A model generated the notes under the pieces. The model had not been told where the DNA came from and did no database searches. It saw only the letters and a program-made list of their open reading frames with translations. Made by a program: the position numbers and the translations under genes. Positions 25,021 through 34,644 of a DNA stretch of 64,000 nucleotides are shown here, in pieces. The DNA comes from Sulfuriferula thiophila. GTDB taxonomy: Bacteria; Pseudomonadota; Gammaproteobacteria; Burkholderiales; Sulfuriferulaceae. Where the stretch lies: NCBI RefSeq assembly GCF_003864975.1, contig NZ_BHGL01000006.1, positions 413,380 through 477,379 on the forward strand, in the 5' to 3' direction. Numbering within the stretch: position 1 is the first letter of the stretch; every line of letters starts with the position of its first letter.

Positions 25021-26223
25021 TTACGCCATCCATGTCTGTAGCCGGCTTAATGCTGCCTTAAGATTATCCATGGAGGTGGCGAATGATAAGCGGATATAAC
25101 CTTCGCTACCGAAAGCCGAGCCAGGTACAACGGCAACTCCAGCTTTTTCCAGCAGATACTCGCTCAGCGCAATGTCAGTGGTGGCGGTGATTTTGCCAGC
25201 CTGATGCAGGCGCTGGATGGCGCTGCTGACATCAGGGAAGGCGTAGAACGCACCGCCGGCATAGATGCAGTTGACGCCGGGAATAGTGTTGAGTGCGGCG
25301 ACAACGAATTCATGACGTTCGCGGAATGCGGCGATCATCGGCACGATGCAAGCTTGATCGCCGTTGAGTGCGGCTTCAGCGGCGACCTGCGAAATCGAAG
25401 TGGGGTTGGAGGTTGACTGTGATTGCACATTTTCCATCGCAGTGATGAGCTTTTCCGGGCCGGCGCAATAGCCGATACGCCAGCCGGTCATGGCATACGA
25501 TTTGGATACGCCATTCAGCACCATGGTGCGGTCATACAGGTCGGGGCAGGCATTGAGGATGTTGCTGAACGGTCCGTCTTGCAGGCGGATGTGTTCATAC
25601 ATATCGTCAGTGGCGATGATAATGTCAGGGTAGTTACGCAATACGGCGCCTAATGCAGCCAGTTCTTCCAGGCTGTACACAGCGCCGCTTGGGTTGCTCG
25701 GGCTGTTGATCACTACCAAACGGGTGCGAGGTGTTATCGCTGCCTGCAACTGCGCTGGCGTAATTTTGAAACCTTGATCGATACCGGCTTCAATGATGAC
25801 CGGTGAGCCGCCGGCAAGGATAACGATGTCAGGGTATGACACCCAGTAGGGTGCCGGGATAATGACTTCGTCACCGGGGTTGATCAGGGCTTGTACCAGA
25901 TTGAAAAAGCTCTGCTTGCCGCCGCAGGAGACTAAAACCTGCTTGGCGGTATAGTCCAGGCCGTTGTCGCGTTTGAATTTGGCAATGACCGCCTGTTTTA
26001 AGGATGGTGTGCCGCCGACCGCAGTGTATTTGGTGAAACCGCTGTTAATCGCAGCAATCGCTGCATCTTTAATGTGTTGCGGAGTGTCAAAGTCGGGTTC
26101 GCCTGCGCCCAAGCCGATAATGTCTTTTCCTTCAGCTTTAAGCTTCGCTGCGCGAGCAGTAACAGCGAGTGTAGGAGAGGGTTTGATGGCCTGAACGCGA
26201 TTTGAGAGTTCCAACTTAAACAT
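25021..26223 (-). CDS. aspC: Pyridoxal-phosphate aspartate/prephenate aminotransferase (class I)
   Basis: The 400-residue protein matches type I-beta aspartate aminotransferases: GEPDFDTPQHI near the start, NSPSNPSG, the aspartate in IIATDDMYEHI, and the cofactor lysine Lys241 in NGVSKSYAMTGWRIGY. It transfers the amino group between aspartate or related amino acids and 2-oxoglutarate; some members also act on prephenate. It is monocistronic and divergent from uvrB. Confidence 0.92.
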   Translation of the reverse strand: MFKLELSNRVQAIKPSPTLAVTARAAKLKAEGKDIIGLGAGEPDFDTPQHIKDAAIAAINSGFTKYTAVGGTPSLKQAVIAKFKRDNGLDYTAKQVLVSCGGKQSFFNLVQALINPGDEVIIPAPYWVSYPDIVILAGGSPVIIEAGIDQGFKITPAQLQAAITPRTRLVVINSPSNPSGAVYSLEELAALGAVLRNYPDIIIATDDMYEHIRLQDGPFSNILNACPDLYDRTMVLNGVSKSYAMTGWRIGYCAGPEKLITAMENVQSQSTSNPTSISQVAAEAALNGDQACIVPMIAAFRERHEFVVAALNTIPGVNCIYAGGAFYAFPDVSSAIQRLHQAGKITATTDIALSEYLLEKAGVAVVPGSAFGSEGYIRLSFATSMDNLKAALSRLQTWMA

Positions 26224-26234
26224 CCTTGAGTAGT

Positions 26235-26259
26235 ATGTCAGAGGCTAATCCGCTGACAT
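26235..26259. repeat. Inverted repeat in the aspartate aminotransferase-uvrB intergenic region
   Basis: Seven-base arms ATGTCAG and CTGACAT flank an 11-base loop between the divergent starts. It does not match a CTGT-N8-ACAG LexA box. It may be a regulatory site for either gene. Confidence 0.35.
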
Positions 26260-26297
26260 GATAAGATTAACAGGTTAAAAACAGACGGATTTTACTC

Positions 26298-28334
26298 GTG
26301 ATTGTCACTTTTCCCAATAGTCCTTTTCGATTGCATCAACCTTTTTTACCGGCAGGTGATCAGCCACAAGCGATAGCGAAGCTGGTAGAGGGGATTAATG
26401 ACGGCCTGGCGTTCCAGACTTTGCTGGGCGTGACTGGCTCGGGCAAGACTTACACTATGGCGAATGTGATTGCGCAACTGGGGCGGCCGGCGATGATCAT
26501 GGCGCCGAACAAGACCCTGGCAGCTCAACTATACGCGGAAATGCGCGAGTTTTTTCCCGAAAATTCGGTCGAATATTTTGTGTCCTACTACGACTACTAT
26601 CAGCCCGAGGCTTATGTGCCGGCGCGTGATTTGTTTATCGAAAAAGATTCCAGCATTAATGAGCATATTGAGCAGATGCGCCTGTCAGCGACCAAGGCGC
26701 TGCTGGAACGCAATGACAGCATTATCGTGGCGACGGTGTCCGCGATTTACGGTATCGGCGATCCGGGCGATTACCACAAGATGATATTGCATCTGCGTCA
26801 GGGTGAAAAACTGTCGCAGCGTGATGCGATACAACGTCTGATCGCGATGCAGTACGACAGAAATGAATTTGAATTCAAGCGCGGCGTGTTTCGCGTGCGC
26901 GGCGATGTGCTGGATATCTTCCCGGCGGAGAGTGCCGAACATGCGGTGCGGATTTCGCTGTTTGACGACGAGGTGGAAAGTATCCGTCTGTTCGATCCGC
27001 TCACCGGCCACTTGCTGCAGAAATTGCCGCGCTTCACCGTGTATCCGTCCAGTCATTACGTCACCCCGCGCAGTACTACCTTACGCGCCATCGAGGCGAT
27101 TAAAATCGAATTGCGCGAGCGGCTGGAAGAATATTACCGCGATAACAAGCTGGTGGAGGCGCAACGCCTGGAGCAGCGCACGCGCTTCGATCTGGAGATG
27201 ATGAACGAGCTGGGATTTTGCAAAGGCATTGAGAACTACTCGCGACATTTGTCTGGGCGCAAGCCGGGCGAACCGCCACCGACGCTGATTGATTACCTGC
27301 CGTCACGGGCACTGATGATTATTGATGAATCGCACGTTACCATTCCGCAGATCGGCGGCATGTACAAGGGCGACCGCGCACGCAAGGAAAATCTGGTGAA
27401 TTACGGTTTCCGCCTGCCATCGGCGATGGATAACCGCCCGCTGCGCTTCGATGAATTCGAGCACATCATGCGCCAGACTGTGTTCGTGTCGGCGACGCCT
27501 GCTGACTATGAGCAACAGCATCAGGGCCAGGTAGTGGAGCAGGTGGTGCGGCCGACCGGTCTGGTTGACCCTGAGATCGAAGTGCGTCCGGTGGCAACGC
27601 AAGTGGATGATGTGCTATCCGAGATTACCAAGCGTGTGGCAGTGAACGAGCGCGTGCTGGTGACCACGCTGACCAAACGCATGTCTGAAGATCTGACTGA
27701 TTACTTGTCGGAGCATGGAGTGAAAGTGCGTTATCTGCATTCCGATGTGGATACGGTAGAGCGGGTGGAAATTATCCGTGATTTGCGTCTGGGCATATTT
27801 GATGTGCTGGTTGGTATCAATCTGTTGCGCGAGGGGCTGGATATTCCGGAAGTATCACTGGTAGCGGTACTGGATGCGGATAAGGAGGGCTTTTTGCGTT
27901 CCGAGCGTTCGTTGATCCAGACCATAGGCCGGGCGGCGCGTAACCTGAATGGCCGTGCGATTCTGTATGCTGACCGCATTACCAATTCGATGCGGCGGGC
28001 GATGGATGAAACCGACCGCCGTCGCCATAAGCAAGTGGAATATAACCTTGAGCATGGCATCACGCCGCGCGGTGTGGTCAAAGGCATCAAGGATATTATC
28101 GAAGGCGCGTATGACATGGAAAGCGCACAGGCTAATCATAAAGTCGCGCAAAAAATGGCGAGCTACCATGCCAAGGATGAAAAGACCTTGACCAAGGAAC
28201 TGAAACAGGTGGAAAAGGACATGCTCACCGCCGCCAGAAACCTGGAGTTCGAACGTGCTGCCGAATTGCGTGATGAATTGAGGCGCTTGAAAACCGTATT
28301 GTTTGGTGCCGATGGCACGCATGACGATGAGTAA
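26298..28334 (+). CDS. uvrB: Excinuclease ABC subunit B
   Basis: The 678-residue protein is a full UvrB: Walker A GVTGSGKT at residues 44-51, the beta-hairpin [11 protein letters not shown], the DEAD-box-like IDESH, helicase motif [12 protein letters not shown] and a C-terminal UVR domain ([17 protein letters not shown]) for UvrC binding. It verifies DNA damage in nucleotide excision repair. The start is a GTG. It is followed three bases later by comEC. Confidence 0.97.
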   Translation: MIVTFPNSPFRLHQPFLPAGDQPQAIAKLVEGINDGLAFQTLLGVTGSGKTYTMANVIAQLGRPAMIMAPNKTLAAQLYAEMREFFPENSVEYFVSYYDYYQPEAYVPARDLFIEKDSSINEHIEQMRLSATKALLERNDSIIVATVSAIYGIGDPGDYHKMILHLRQGEKLSQRDAIQRLIAMQYDRNEFEFKRGVFRVRGDVLDIFPAESAEHAVRISLFDDEVESIRLFDPLTGHLLQKLPRFTVYPSSHYVTPRSTTLRAIEAIKIELRERLEEYYRDNKLVEAQRLEQRTRFDLEMMNELGFCKGIENYSRHLSGRKPGEPPPTLIDYLPSRALMIIDESHVTIPQIGGMYKGDRARKENLVNYGFRLPSAMDNRPLRFDEFEHIMRQTVFVSATPADYEQQHQGQVVEQVVRPTGLVDPEIEVRPVATQVDDVLSEITKRVAVNERVLVTTLTKRMSEDLTDYLSEHGVKVRYLHSDVDTVERVEIIRDLRLGIFDVLVGINLLREGLDIPEVSLVAVLDADKEGFLRSERSLIQTIGRAARNLNGRAILYADRITNSMRRAMDETDRRRHKQVEYNLEHGITPRGVVKGIKDIIEGAYDMESAQANHKVAQKMASYHAKDEKTLTKELKQVEKDMLTAARNLEFERAAELRDELRRLKTVLFGADGTHDDE

Positions 28335-28337
28335 GCT

Positions 28338-30686
28338 GTGCGTCTAGTCATACTCGCGTTTGTTACGGGTGTAATTTGGCTGCAGCAACAAGCCGTATTG
28401 CCTGATCTGGCCTGGGCGTGGGGCTTACCGCTGCTGGCATCGGCATGGGGGTTGCCCGTATCGGGCAGGTGGCGGCAAGTGCGCAGAGTTGCTTTGCTGG
28501 TATTGTGGTTTGCGCTGGGTTTCTTTTACGCGGCCATGCTGGCACAGCAGCGACTGGCTGATAGTTTGCCACTCACCTGGGAAGGTGTGGATGTCTCCGT
28601 GGTCGGTGTGGTGGCGAGTTTGCCGGTGGTGACTGAGCGCGGTCAGCGTTTCGAATTTGACGTGGAACGGGTGCGGACTCCCGGTGCGGAAGTGCCGAAA
28701 CACGTGCAATTATCAACCTATCTTACTGATTTTAATGGTAAGCCTCTAGCTGGGGCGCTGTCGGTAAAGGCGGCACAGCGCTGGCAATTGACGGTGCGTC
28801 TGCGGCGTCCGCACGCCAATCAGAATCCACATGTGCAGGACATGGAAGCCATGTGGTTTGCACGCGACATTCGTGCTTTGGGGGCAGTACGCGAACGCAG
28901 CGAACAGCGTTTGCTATCAGCCCGGGTTGCGGAACCGCGCTATCTGATCGAGGTCTTACGTGGGCATATTGCCGATCGTTTTGATCACGTATTGGCTAGC
29001 GCGCCTTACACGGGGGTGCTGAAGGCGCTGGCGATAGGAGAGCAGTCTGCTATCCCGCCCGCGCAATGGCAGTTGTATCAGCGTACCGGTATTACCCATT
29101 TGATCAGTATCTCGGGTTTGCATGTGACTATGCTGTCCGGGCTGGCGTTTGCGCTATGTTATGCACTCTGGCGCCGCAGCACTCGGCTGACCTTGCGGTT
29201 GCCGGCGCGCAGGGCGGCGATACTGGCGGGTGCGCTGGTTGCGCTGGCTTACGTGGTGCTGGCTGGATTCGGCATACCGGCTCAACGCACACTCTATATG
29301 TTGTGGGTGGTGGCGATTGCATTATGGAGCGGTCGCACGCTGGCACCAACGCGGATACTGGCCTGGGCGTTGCTGATCGTGGTATTGATCGATCCGTGGG
29401 CGGTGATGTCGGCAGGGTTCTGGCTGTCGTTCGGCGCGGTGGGGGTGTTGTTATTCGCAACCGGGTCACGTGTCGGCAAGCCGCATTGGCTACAAGAATG
29501 GTGGCATTCACAGTGGGCGGTGACGCTGGCGTTAGCGCCGATATTATTGTTGCTGTTCGGGCAGTTGTCTACGGTCTCGCCGTTGGCTAATGCGTTTGCG
29601 ATACCACTCATCAGTTTTTTGATTACACCTTTAGCTTTGCTGGGCAGTTTTTCGGGTATGGATGCGCCATTGCATTGGGCACATGGGTTGATGGCGGCTT
29701 GTGTGTGGCTATTGCAAATATTGGCGAGCTGGCCTGTGTGGCAACAGCCTGAACCGAGCCGCTGGGCCGTTGGCATGGCTTTGCTGGGCGCGTTATGGTG
29801 GCTGTTGCCGCGAGGCTTCCCGGCACGCTGGCTGGGTGCGGTGTGGATGCTGCCGGCGTTGCTGGTAGCAGTGCCGCAACCGACCGCTGGTGCCTTATGG
29901 GTGAGTGTGATCGATGTCGGGCAGGGGCTGGCGGTACTGGTGCGCACCGCACATCACACGCTGTTGTTCGATACCGGGCCACGCTATAACAGTGAAGCGG
30001 ATAGCGGCAGTCGTATTATCGCGCCTTATTTGCGCGGCGAAGGGGTCACTCGGCTGGATGGGATGGTGTTGTCACATGATGATAATGATCATACTGGTGG
30101 CGCCGCATCATTGTTAAATGCGGTGCCGGTGACAACCGTCATTACTTCTTTGCCGTCCGCACATTCGCTGTTTGCTAACTCAGTGCAGCCAGTAAGGCGT
30201 TGCGAGGCGGGGCAAAGCTGGGATTGGGATGGCGTACATTTCGCCATGTTGCATCCGACGCTGAGCAGTTATGCTGATGCGTCGTTAAAAGATAATCATC
30301 GCAGTTGTGTACTGAAGCTCAGTAGCGCAGGCGGTAGTGTATTATTGCCGGCCGATATCGAGGCAGAGGATGAGGCCATGTTGCTGGCAACACAGCCGAC
30401 GTTGTTGCGTGCGTCTGTGCTCGTTGCGCCACATCATGGTAGCCGTACTTCATCCACGCCTGGTTTCATTGCCGCCGTCCAGCCGCAATTGACGGTGTTT
30501 ACTATGGGCTACAACAACCGTTTCGGGCATCCGCGCAGTGATGTGGTGACGCGCTATCGCGATGCCGGTAGTCAATTACGGCGCTCGGATGTTGATGGTT
30601 TGGTGGATATACGTTTCATGCCTGATGTGGCTATGGAAACTAACAGTTGGCGGCTGTTAAAGCGGCATTATTGGCAGGATAGTTAG
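28338..30686 (+). CDS. comEC: DNA internalisation protein ComEC/Rec2
   Basis: The 782-residue protein has N-terminal membrane segments plus a DUF4131 region, the Competence channel domain with HLISISGLHVTMLSG, and a C-terminal metallo-beta-lactamase domain (from about residue 515, with LSHDDNDHTGGA and APHHGSR). It forms the inner-membrane channel for single-stranded DNA in natural transformation. The start is a GTG three bases after the uvrB stop. No pilus genes are nearby. Confidence 0.95.
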   Translation: MRLVILAFVTGVIWLQQQAVLPDLAWAWGLPLLASAWGLPVSGRWRQVRRVALLVLWFALGFFYAAMLAQQRLADSLPLTWEGVDVSVVGVVASLPVVTERGQRFEFDVERVRTPGAEVPKHVQLSTYLTDFNGKPLAGALSVKAAQRWQLTVRLRRPHANQNPHVQDMEAMWFARDIRALGAVRERSEQRLLSARVAEPRYLIEVLRGHIADRFDHVLASAPYTGVLKALAIGEQSAIPPAQWQLYQRTGITHLISISGLHVTMLSGLAFALCYALWRRSTRLTLRLPARRAAILAGALVALAYVVLAGFGIPAQRTLYMLWVVAIALWSGRTLAPTRILAWALLIVVLIDPWAVMSAGFWLSFGAVGVLLFATGSRVGKPHWLQEWWHSQWAVTLALAPILLLLFGQLSTVSPLANAFAIPLISFLITPLALLGSFSGMDAPLHWAHGLMAACVWLLQILASWPVWQQPEPSRWAVGMALLGALWWLLPRGFPARWLGAVWMLPALLVAVPQPTAGALWVSVIDVGQGLAVLVRTAHHTLLFDTGPRYNSEADSGSRIIAPYLRGEGVTRLDGMVLSHDDNDHTGGAASLLNAVPVTTVITSLPSAHSLFANSVQPVRRCEAGQSWDWDGVHFAMLHPTLSSYADASLKDNHRSCVLKLSSAGGSVLLPADIEAEDEAMLLATQPTLLRASVLVAPHHGSRTSSTPGFIAAVQPQLTVFTMGYNNRFGHPRSDVVTRYRDAGSQLRRSDVDGLVDIRFMPDVAMETNSWRLLKRHYWQDS

Positions 30687-30731
30687 AGACCTTTACACGA
30701 TTACTGCACTCGCTACATAGTGCAAAGGTCT
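30687..30731. repeat. Hairpin between comEC and relA
   Basis: Arms AGACCTTTACAC and GTGCAAAGGTCT (11 of 12 paired) flank a 21-base loop directly after the comEC stop. It may be the comEC terminator or a processed 5' element of relA. There is no T run. Confidence 0.45.
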
Positions 30732-30755
30732 CAGTTAGCATAATTTAGGTAAATA

Positions 30756-32936
30756 ATGGTTACAACTCAGACTACTGCAGTAAATGATGATGCTCTGCCG
30801 GATTTGGCAACGGTGTTGCCGCGTTTGACGGCGGAGGCGGATGTGACTGGCGCGGCCATGATTGCTGATGTGGCGCAATGGGTTACTACACTGCCGGATG
30901 CGGGTAGCGAGGCTGGAATAGGGCGCTGGCAGCATGCTATGGGAACTGCGTTGCAAGTGGCAGAGTTGCATCTGGATGCCGAGAGCGTAGCGGCTGCGCT
31001 GCTGTCGGGTATATCGCTGGATGAGCCCTTACCTGTTGCAGAGCCCGTACTGGCGCTAGCGCGCGGTGTGGCAAAAATGGATGCGGTGGGGCAGTTAATC
31101 GCCGGTGACGAAACGGTACGCCGTGATGGACATAGCCAGGTGGAAGGTTTGCGGCAAATGTTGCTGGCGATGGTGGAAGACGTCAGGGTGGTGTTAATCA
31201 AGCTGGCCGAACGCGCTTATGCGTTGCGCGTGTTGACGCAGAGTGACGATGATGTTGCCCGTCATCAGGTAGCGCGGGAAGTGCGCGAGTTGTTTGCGCC
31301 GCTGGCAAACCGTTTGGGGGTATGGCAAATCAAGTGGGAAATGGAGGATTTGTCTTATCGCATCCTTGAACCCGATAATTACAAACGCATAGCGCGCTTG
31401 CTGGACGAAAAACGGCTGGATCGTGAGCGTTATATTGCCGATGTCGTGGCGCTGTTGCAGGACGAATTGAAAGCTGCGGGAATCGCTGCTGAAGTCACTG
31501 GCCGGCCCAAGCATATCGTCAGTATCATCAACAAGATGAACCGCAAGCATCTGGCATTTGAGCAGCTGTATGATATTCGCGCCGTGCGCATACTGGTACC
31601 GGAGTTGAAGGACTGCTATACCGCGCTGGGCTTGATACACCACTTGTGGCAGCCGATATCCGGTGAATTCGATGACTATATTGCGCATCCTAAAAGTAAT
31701 GATTATCGCTCGTTGCACACGGGGGTCATCGGCCCGGAAAATAAGGCGCTGGAAGTGCAGATTCGCACATTCGACATGCATAACCATGCCGAACTGGGCG
31801 TGGCGGCGCACTGGCGCTATAAGGAAGGTGCGACTAAAGCCACCGGTGCCGAGGATAAAATTGCCTGGCTGCGGCAGATATTGCAATGGAAGGATGAAGT
31901 TGCCGATGGCCGTGAGCTTGCCGAGTTATTTAAAAATGAGCTGTTTCAGGACCGCATCTATGTGCTGACACCCCAAGGGCGAGTGATAGACCTGGCAGCT
32001 GGCGCGAGTCCGGTGGATTTTGCCTATCACGTGCACTCTGATTTGGGGCACCGTTGCCGTGGCGCAAAAGTGGATGGCGTGATTGTGCCATTGAATACGC
32101 CGTTAAAAAACGGGCAGCGGGTGGAAATATTGACGGTGAAGCAAGGGACGCCAAGTCGCGACTGGCTGAATCCGGCTTTGGGTTATCTGGTAACGCCACG
32201 TGCTCGTGCGAAAGTACGGCATTGGTTCCGTTATCAGTACTTCGAAGAGAATATTGCACAAGGCCGCGATATTCTGGATCGGGAGGTGCGGCGTTTGGGT
32301 GCGTCCGACGTAAATCTGGATAAACTGGCGGTAAAGCTGGGTGAACCCAAAGGCGATGAGTTTCTGGCTGCAATAGGTCGCGGTGATATTAGTGCCCGTC
32401 AACTTGACGATGCCATTCAGTCGCAAATGGCGCCATTGCCAGCAATAGAGCCGGCTAAGCGGAGCAATATACGTGTTGCGGCTAAACCGGGTAGCAACGA
32501 TATCCTGATTGAAGGGGTGGGGAATCTGCCGGTGACAATTGCTCACTGTTGTCAGCCTTCACCGCCTGCTGCGATAGTTGGCTATGCGACGCAGGGGCGC
32601 GGCGTCACCATACATCGCCAGGACTGTCCTAATGTCCTGCGAGTCGAGGGCGAGCGCAAGGCGCGTCTGCTTGCGGCAAGCTGGGGCGAAGAGGGTGGTG
32701 AGCGCATTGTTTGTGATATTGCAGTAGAAGCATTTGATCGCCATGGCCTGTTGCGTGATATTTCCGATATCTTTACCAAAGAGCGTATGCCGCTGGTGCG
32801 TGTAAATACAGATACGAATGACGGGGTGGCGACTATGCGCTTCCATGTGAACTTTGCTAATCAACAGCAATTAAACCGTGCTTTGGCGCGTATCCAGGGT
32901 TTATCTAATGTTATTCATGCAGTGCGAGTCAATTAG
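30756..32936 (+). CDS. relA: RelA-type (p)ppGpp synthetase
   Basis: The 726-residue protein has a degenerate hydrolase domain (about 40-160: no HD pair where SpoT has it), a synthetase domain with GRPKHIVSIINKMNRK and GEFDDYIAHPKSNDYRSLHT, a TGS domain (about 405-465) and a C-terminal ACT domain. The EFDD motif, rather than RFKD, is the mark of RelA enzymes that only synthesise (p)ppGpp on stalled ribosomes. No SpoT is in the window. Confidence 0.95.
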   Translation: MVTTQTTAVNDDALPDLATVLPRLTAEADVTGAAMIADVAQWVTTLPDAGSEAGIGRWQHAMGTALQVAELHLDAESVAAALLSGISLDEPLPVAEPVLALARGVAKMDAVGQLIAGDETVRRDGHSQVEGLRQMLLAMVEDVRVVLIKLAERAYALRVLTQSDDDVARHQVAREVRELFAPLANRLGVWQIKWEMEDLSYRILEPDNYKRIARLLDEKRLDRERYIADVVALLQDELKAAGIAAEVTGRPKHIVSIINKMNRKHLAFEQLYDIRAVRILVPELKDCYTALGLIHHLWQPISGEFDDYIAHPKSNDYRSLHTGVIGPENKALEVQIRTFDMHNHAELGVAAHWRYKEGATKATGAEDKIAWLRQILQWKDEVADGRELAELFKNELFQDRIYVLTPQGRVIDLAAGASPVDFAYHVHSDLGHRCRGAKVDGVIVPLNTPLKNGQRVEILTVKQGTPSRDWLNPALGYLVTPRARAKVRHWFRYQYFEENIAQGRDILDREVRRLGASDVNLDKLAVKLGEPKGDEFLAAIGRGDISARQLDDAIQSQMAPLPAIEPAKRSNIRVAAKPGSNDILIEGVGNLPVTIAHCCQPSPPAAIVGYATQGRGVTIHRQDCPNVLRVEGERKARLLAASWGEEGGERIVCDIAVEAFDRHGLLRDISDIFTKERMPLVRVNTDTNDGVATMRFHVNFANQQQLNRALARIQGLSNVIHAVRVN

Positions 32937-32983
32937 CTCGTATATGTGTAATTTTGCAGTCCTATTTTAAAGCGGGGTATCAA

Positions 32984-33223
32984 ATGGAAGCTATGCAGCA
33001 TGTTGATTTCGAATTGGAGCGTGAGTTTGTAGAACTTAATCAGCTATTAAAACTGGCTGGTGTTGTGGATAGTGGCGGTGCAGGGAAGCATCTCGTAGCC
33101 GAAGGTTTGGTTAGGGTGGATAGGGAAGTGGAGTTGCGCAAAACCTGTAAGGTTCGCAGCGGGCAAGTTGTTAGTGTGGGCGATGTGGAAATTAAAGTTT
33201 TGCAAAAAAGTGCCGATATATAA
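32984..33223 (+). CDS. S4-domain RNA-binding protein (YbcJ-like)
   Basis: The 79-residue protein is a short S4 domain: FVELNQLLKLAGVVDSGG, then GLVRVDREVELRKTCKVRSG and a final VGDVEIKVL strand, like YbcJ. It probably binds structured RNA. The ATG at 32984 is preferred over a TTG 30 bases upstream. It lies 47 bases after relA and precedes the long AT-rich region upstream of flhD. Confidence 0.85.
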   Translation: MEAMQHVDFELEREFVELNQLLKLAGVVDSGGAGKHLVAEGLVRVDREVELRKTCKVRSGQVVSVGDVEIKVLQKSADI

Positions 33224-33690
33224 CATATCAAATATTTTTTAATTTATTTTAAAATATATTTTGTTGTAAAACAGTTGGTTAGTAGTTAAATTGAAAATAA
33301 ATGAATTTATTTTCAATTTAACCCTAAAGTTTTCAAAATGTTGGCCGATAACAACAATATGAGAAATATTTTTCTCCGTTTTTATCAGGTTTATTTGATT
33401 TTCAGGGTGGAGTTCACTTACATGCTTGTAAGTTAGTTCTGTGATGCATGTGTTCTGCATGCCCCGCCACCGCTGGAATCTTATGGATTTTATAAATTTT
33501 CCTGCCGGATTTTTTATTTCGCCAATTGGTATTTGTAAGCCAAATACCGTCTATTGCATACCATTTCATCTTACATAAAATACAGAATAGTGCCTATTTG
33601 CGCTTTTTTATTCTAGTTCCAATATGCTAACCACTTGCCACACAAACTGTGCGACAGGTTTTAAAAAGTTGGCTTTTGAGGAGAATAAAA
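33224..33690. other. 467-bp AT-rich gene-free region upstream of flhDC
   Basis: No coding sequence is credible here. The region holds a 38-bp perfect palindrome (33285-33322), a second short dyad (ACTTACA, loop TGCT, TGTAAGT at 33416-33433), and a CATG-rich stretch at 33433-33466. The first 100 bases are strongly AT-rich. Its length and position suit the regulatory leader of the flagellar master operon; in enterics this leader integrates many inputs. Promoter elements could not be fixed. Confidence 0.55.
33285..33322. repeat. Perfect 38-bp AT-rich palindrome upstream of flhDC
   Basis: Two 18-base arms (GTTAAATTGAAAATAAAT and its exact reverse complement) meet around a 2-base centre GA. It lies 62 bases after the S4-protein stop and 369 bases before flhD. 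It could terminate the S4 gene or be an operator or cruciform. It is similar in length and AT content to the palindrome at 22571-22609, but the sequences differ. Confidence 0.65.
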
Positions 33691-34008
33691 ATGACTGTAG
33701 ATAACATGTTGGCTGAAATTCGTGATGCTAATTTGAACTATTTAATGCTGGCTCAGCAAATGATTCGTGCTGATAAGGCAACAGCTATCTTTCGTCTCGG
33801 TATCGATGCTCAAATTGCAGAATTGATTGAAGGTCTGAGTAATGCCCAGTTACTCAAACTGGCAGGCACAAATATGATGCTGGCGCGGTTTCGTTTTGAT
33901 GACGGTGCGATTTTGGGTATGCTTACCAACTATAATAAAGATCGTGCGTTAGCGCATTCTCACGCAGCCATATTGATGGCAGGCCAGGCTGTGGAAGAAT
34001 TCGCATAA
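33691..34008 (+). CDS. flhD: Flagellar transcriptional activator FlhD
   Basis: From the ATG with GAGGAG upstream, the 105-residue protein matches FlhD: ML.EIRDANLNYLMLAQQMI, RLGIDAQIAELIEGLS and the helix MLARFRFDD. FlhD4C2 activates class 2 flagellar genes with sigma-70. A start 42 bases upstream would add basic residues not typical of the family. flhC follows 35 bases downstream. Confidence 0.95.
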   Translation: MTVDNMLAEIRDANLNYLMLAQQMIRADKATAIFRLGIDAQIAELIEGLSNAQLLKLAGTNMMLARFRFDDGAILGMLTNYNKDRALAHSHAAILMAGQAVEEFA

Positions 34009-34043
34009 GCGTTTTGATTCATCCGGGATGTGAGGCTAAAAAA

Positions 34044-34598
34044 ATGACTAAAAAAAGTGTGGTGACAGAAGCGCAGGATATCCAGTTGGCAATGGAGTTA
34101 ATTCACCTGGGTGCCCGTCTGCAATTACTGGAATCAGAAACCTCCCTCTCCCGTGAGCGATTGCTGAATTTATACAAAGAATTAAAAGGTGAGTCTCCAC
34201 CTAAAGGTATGCTGCCTTTTTCAACGGACTGGTTTTTGACTTGGCAGCCGAACATCCATTCGTCGATGTTTCTCAATATTTATCATTATTTGGTTCTGCA
34301 CGCTGAAATTCAAGGCATCCAGGCGATTATGAAAGCCTATCAACTGTATCTCGAGCAGGTGGAGATTAATGAGGGTGATGAAGCCGTATTGTCATTAACA
34401 CGTGCCTGGACATTGGTGCGTTTTGTTGAGCGCAAGATGCTAGCGACAACAACCTGCTCCGAGTGTGGTGGCCATTTCGTGATTGATCGTTTTGATTTGA
34501 ATAATCACTACGTATGCGGATTGTGCCATATGCCTTCACGTGCAGGGAAAACCAAGAAATTACGCGAAGAAGCTGCGCTTGCCGCTGCGGCTCTTTAA
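34044..34598 (+). CDS. flhC: Flagellar transcriptional activator FlhC
   Basis: The 184-residue protein carries the zinc site of FlhC: Cys138, Cys141, Cys158 and Cys161 in CSEC and CGLC, at nearly the same positions as in Escherichia coli FlhC. It is the DNA-binding partner of FlhD. The chosen ATG avoids ten extra residues at the N-terminus. It is followed by a methyltransferase gene before motAB. Confidence 0.95.
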   Translation: MTKKSVVTEAQDIQLAMELIHLGARLQLLESETSLSRERLLNLYKELKGESPPKGMLPFSTDWFLTWQPNIHSSMFLNIYHYLVLHAEIQGIQAIMKAYQLYLEQVEINEGDEAVLSLTRAWTLVRFVERKMLATTTCSECGGHFVIDRFDLNNHYVCGLCHMPSRAGKTKKLREEAALAAAAL

Positions 34599-34644
34599 TT
34601 AACTTTCCGGACACTTTTTGGTCATTTCTTTGCCTGCTGGATTG

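Noticed and set aside
26224..26297. Possible LexA box before uvrB
   Set aside because: No CTGT-N8-ACAG motif is present; only a different inverted repeat with ATGTCAG arms is seen.
33239..33460. 73-codon minus-strand reading frame in the AT-rich region upstream of flhD
   Set aside because: It runs through the long palindrome, has low-complexity Asn/Lys/Phe composition from AT richness, and has no recognisable domain.
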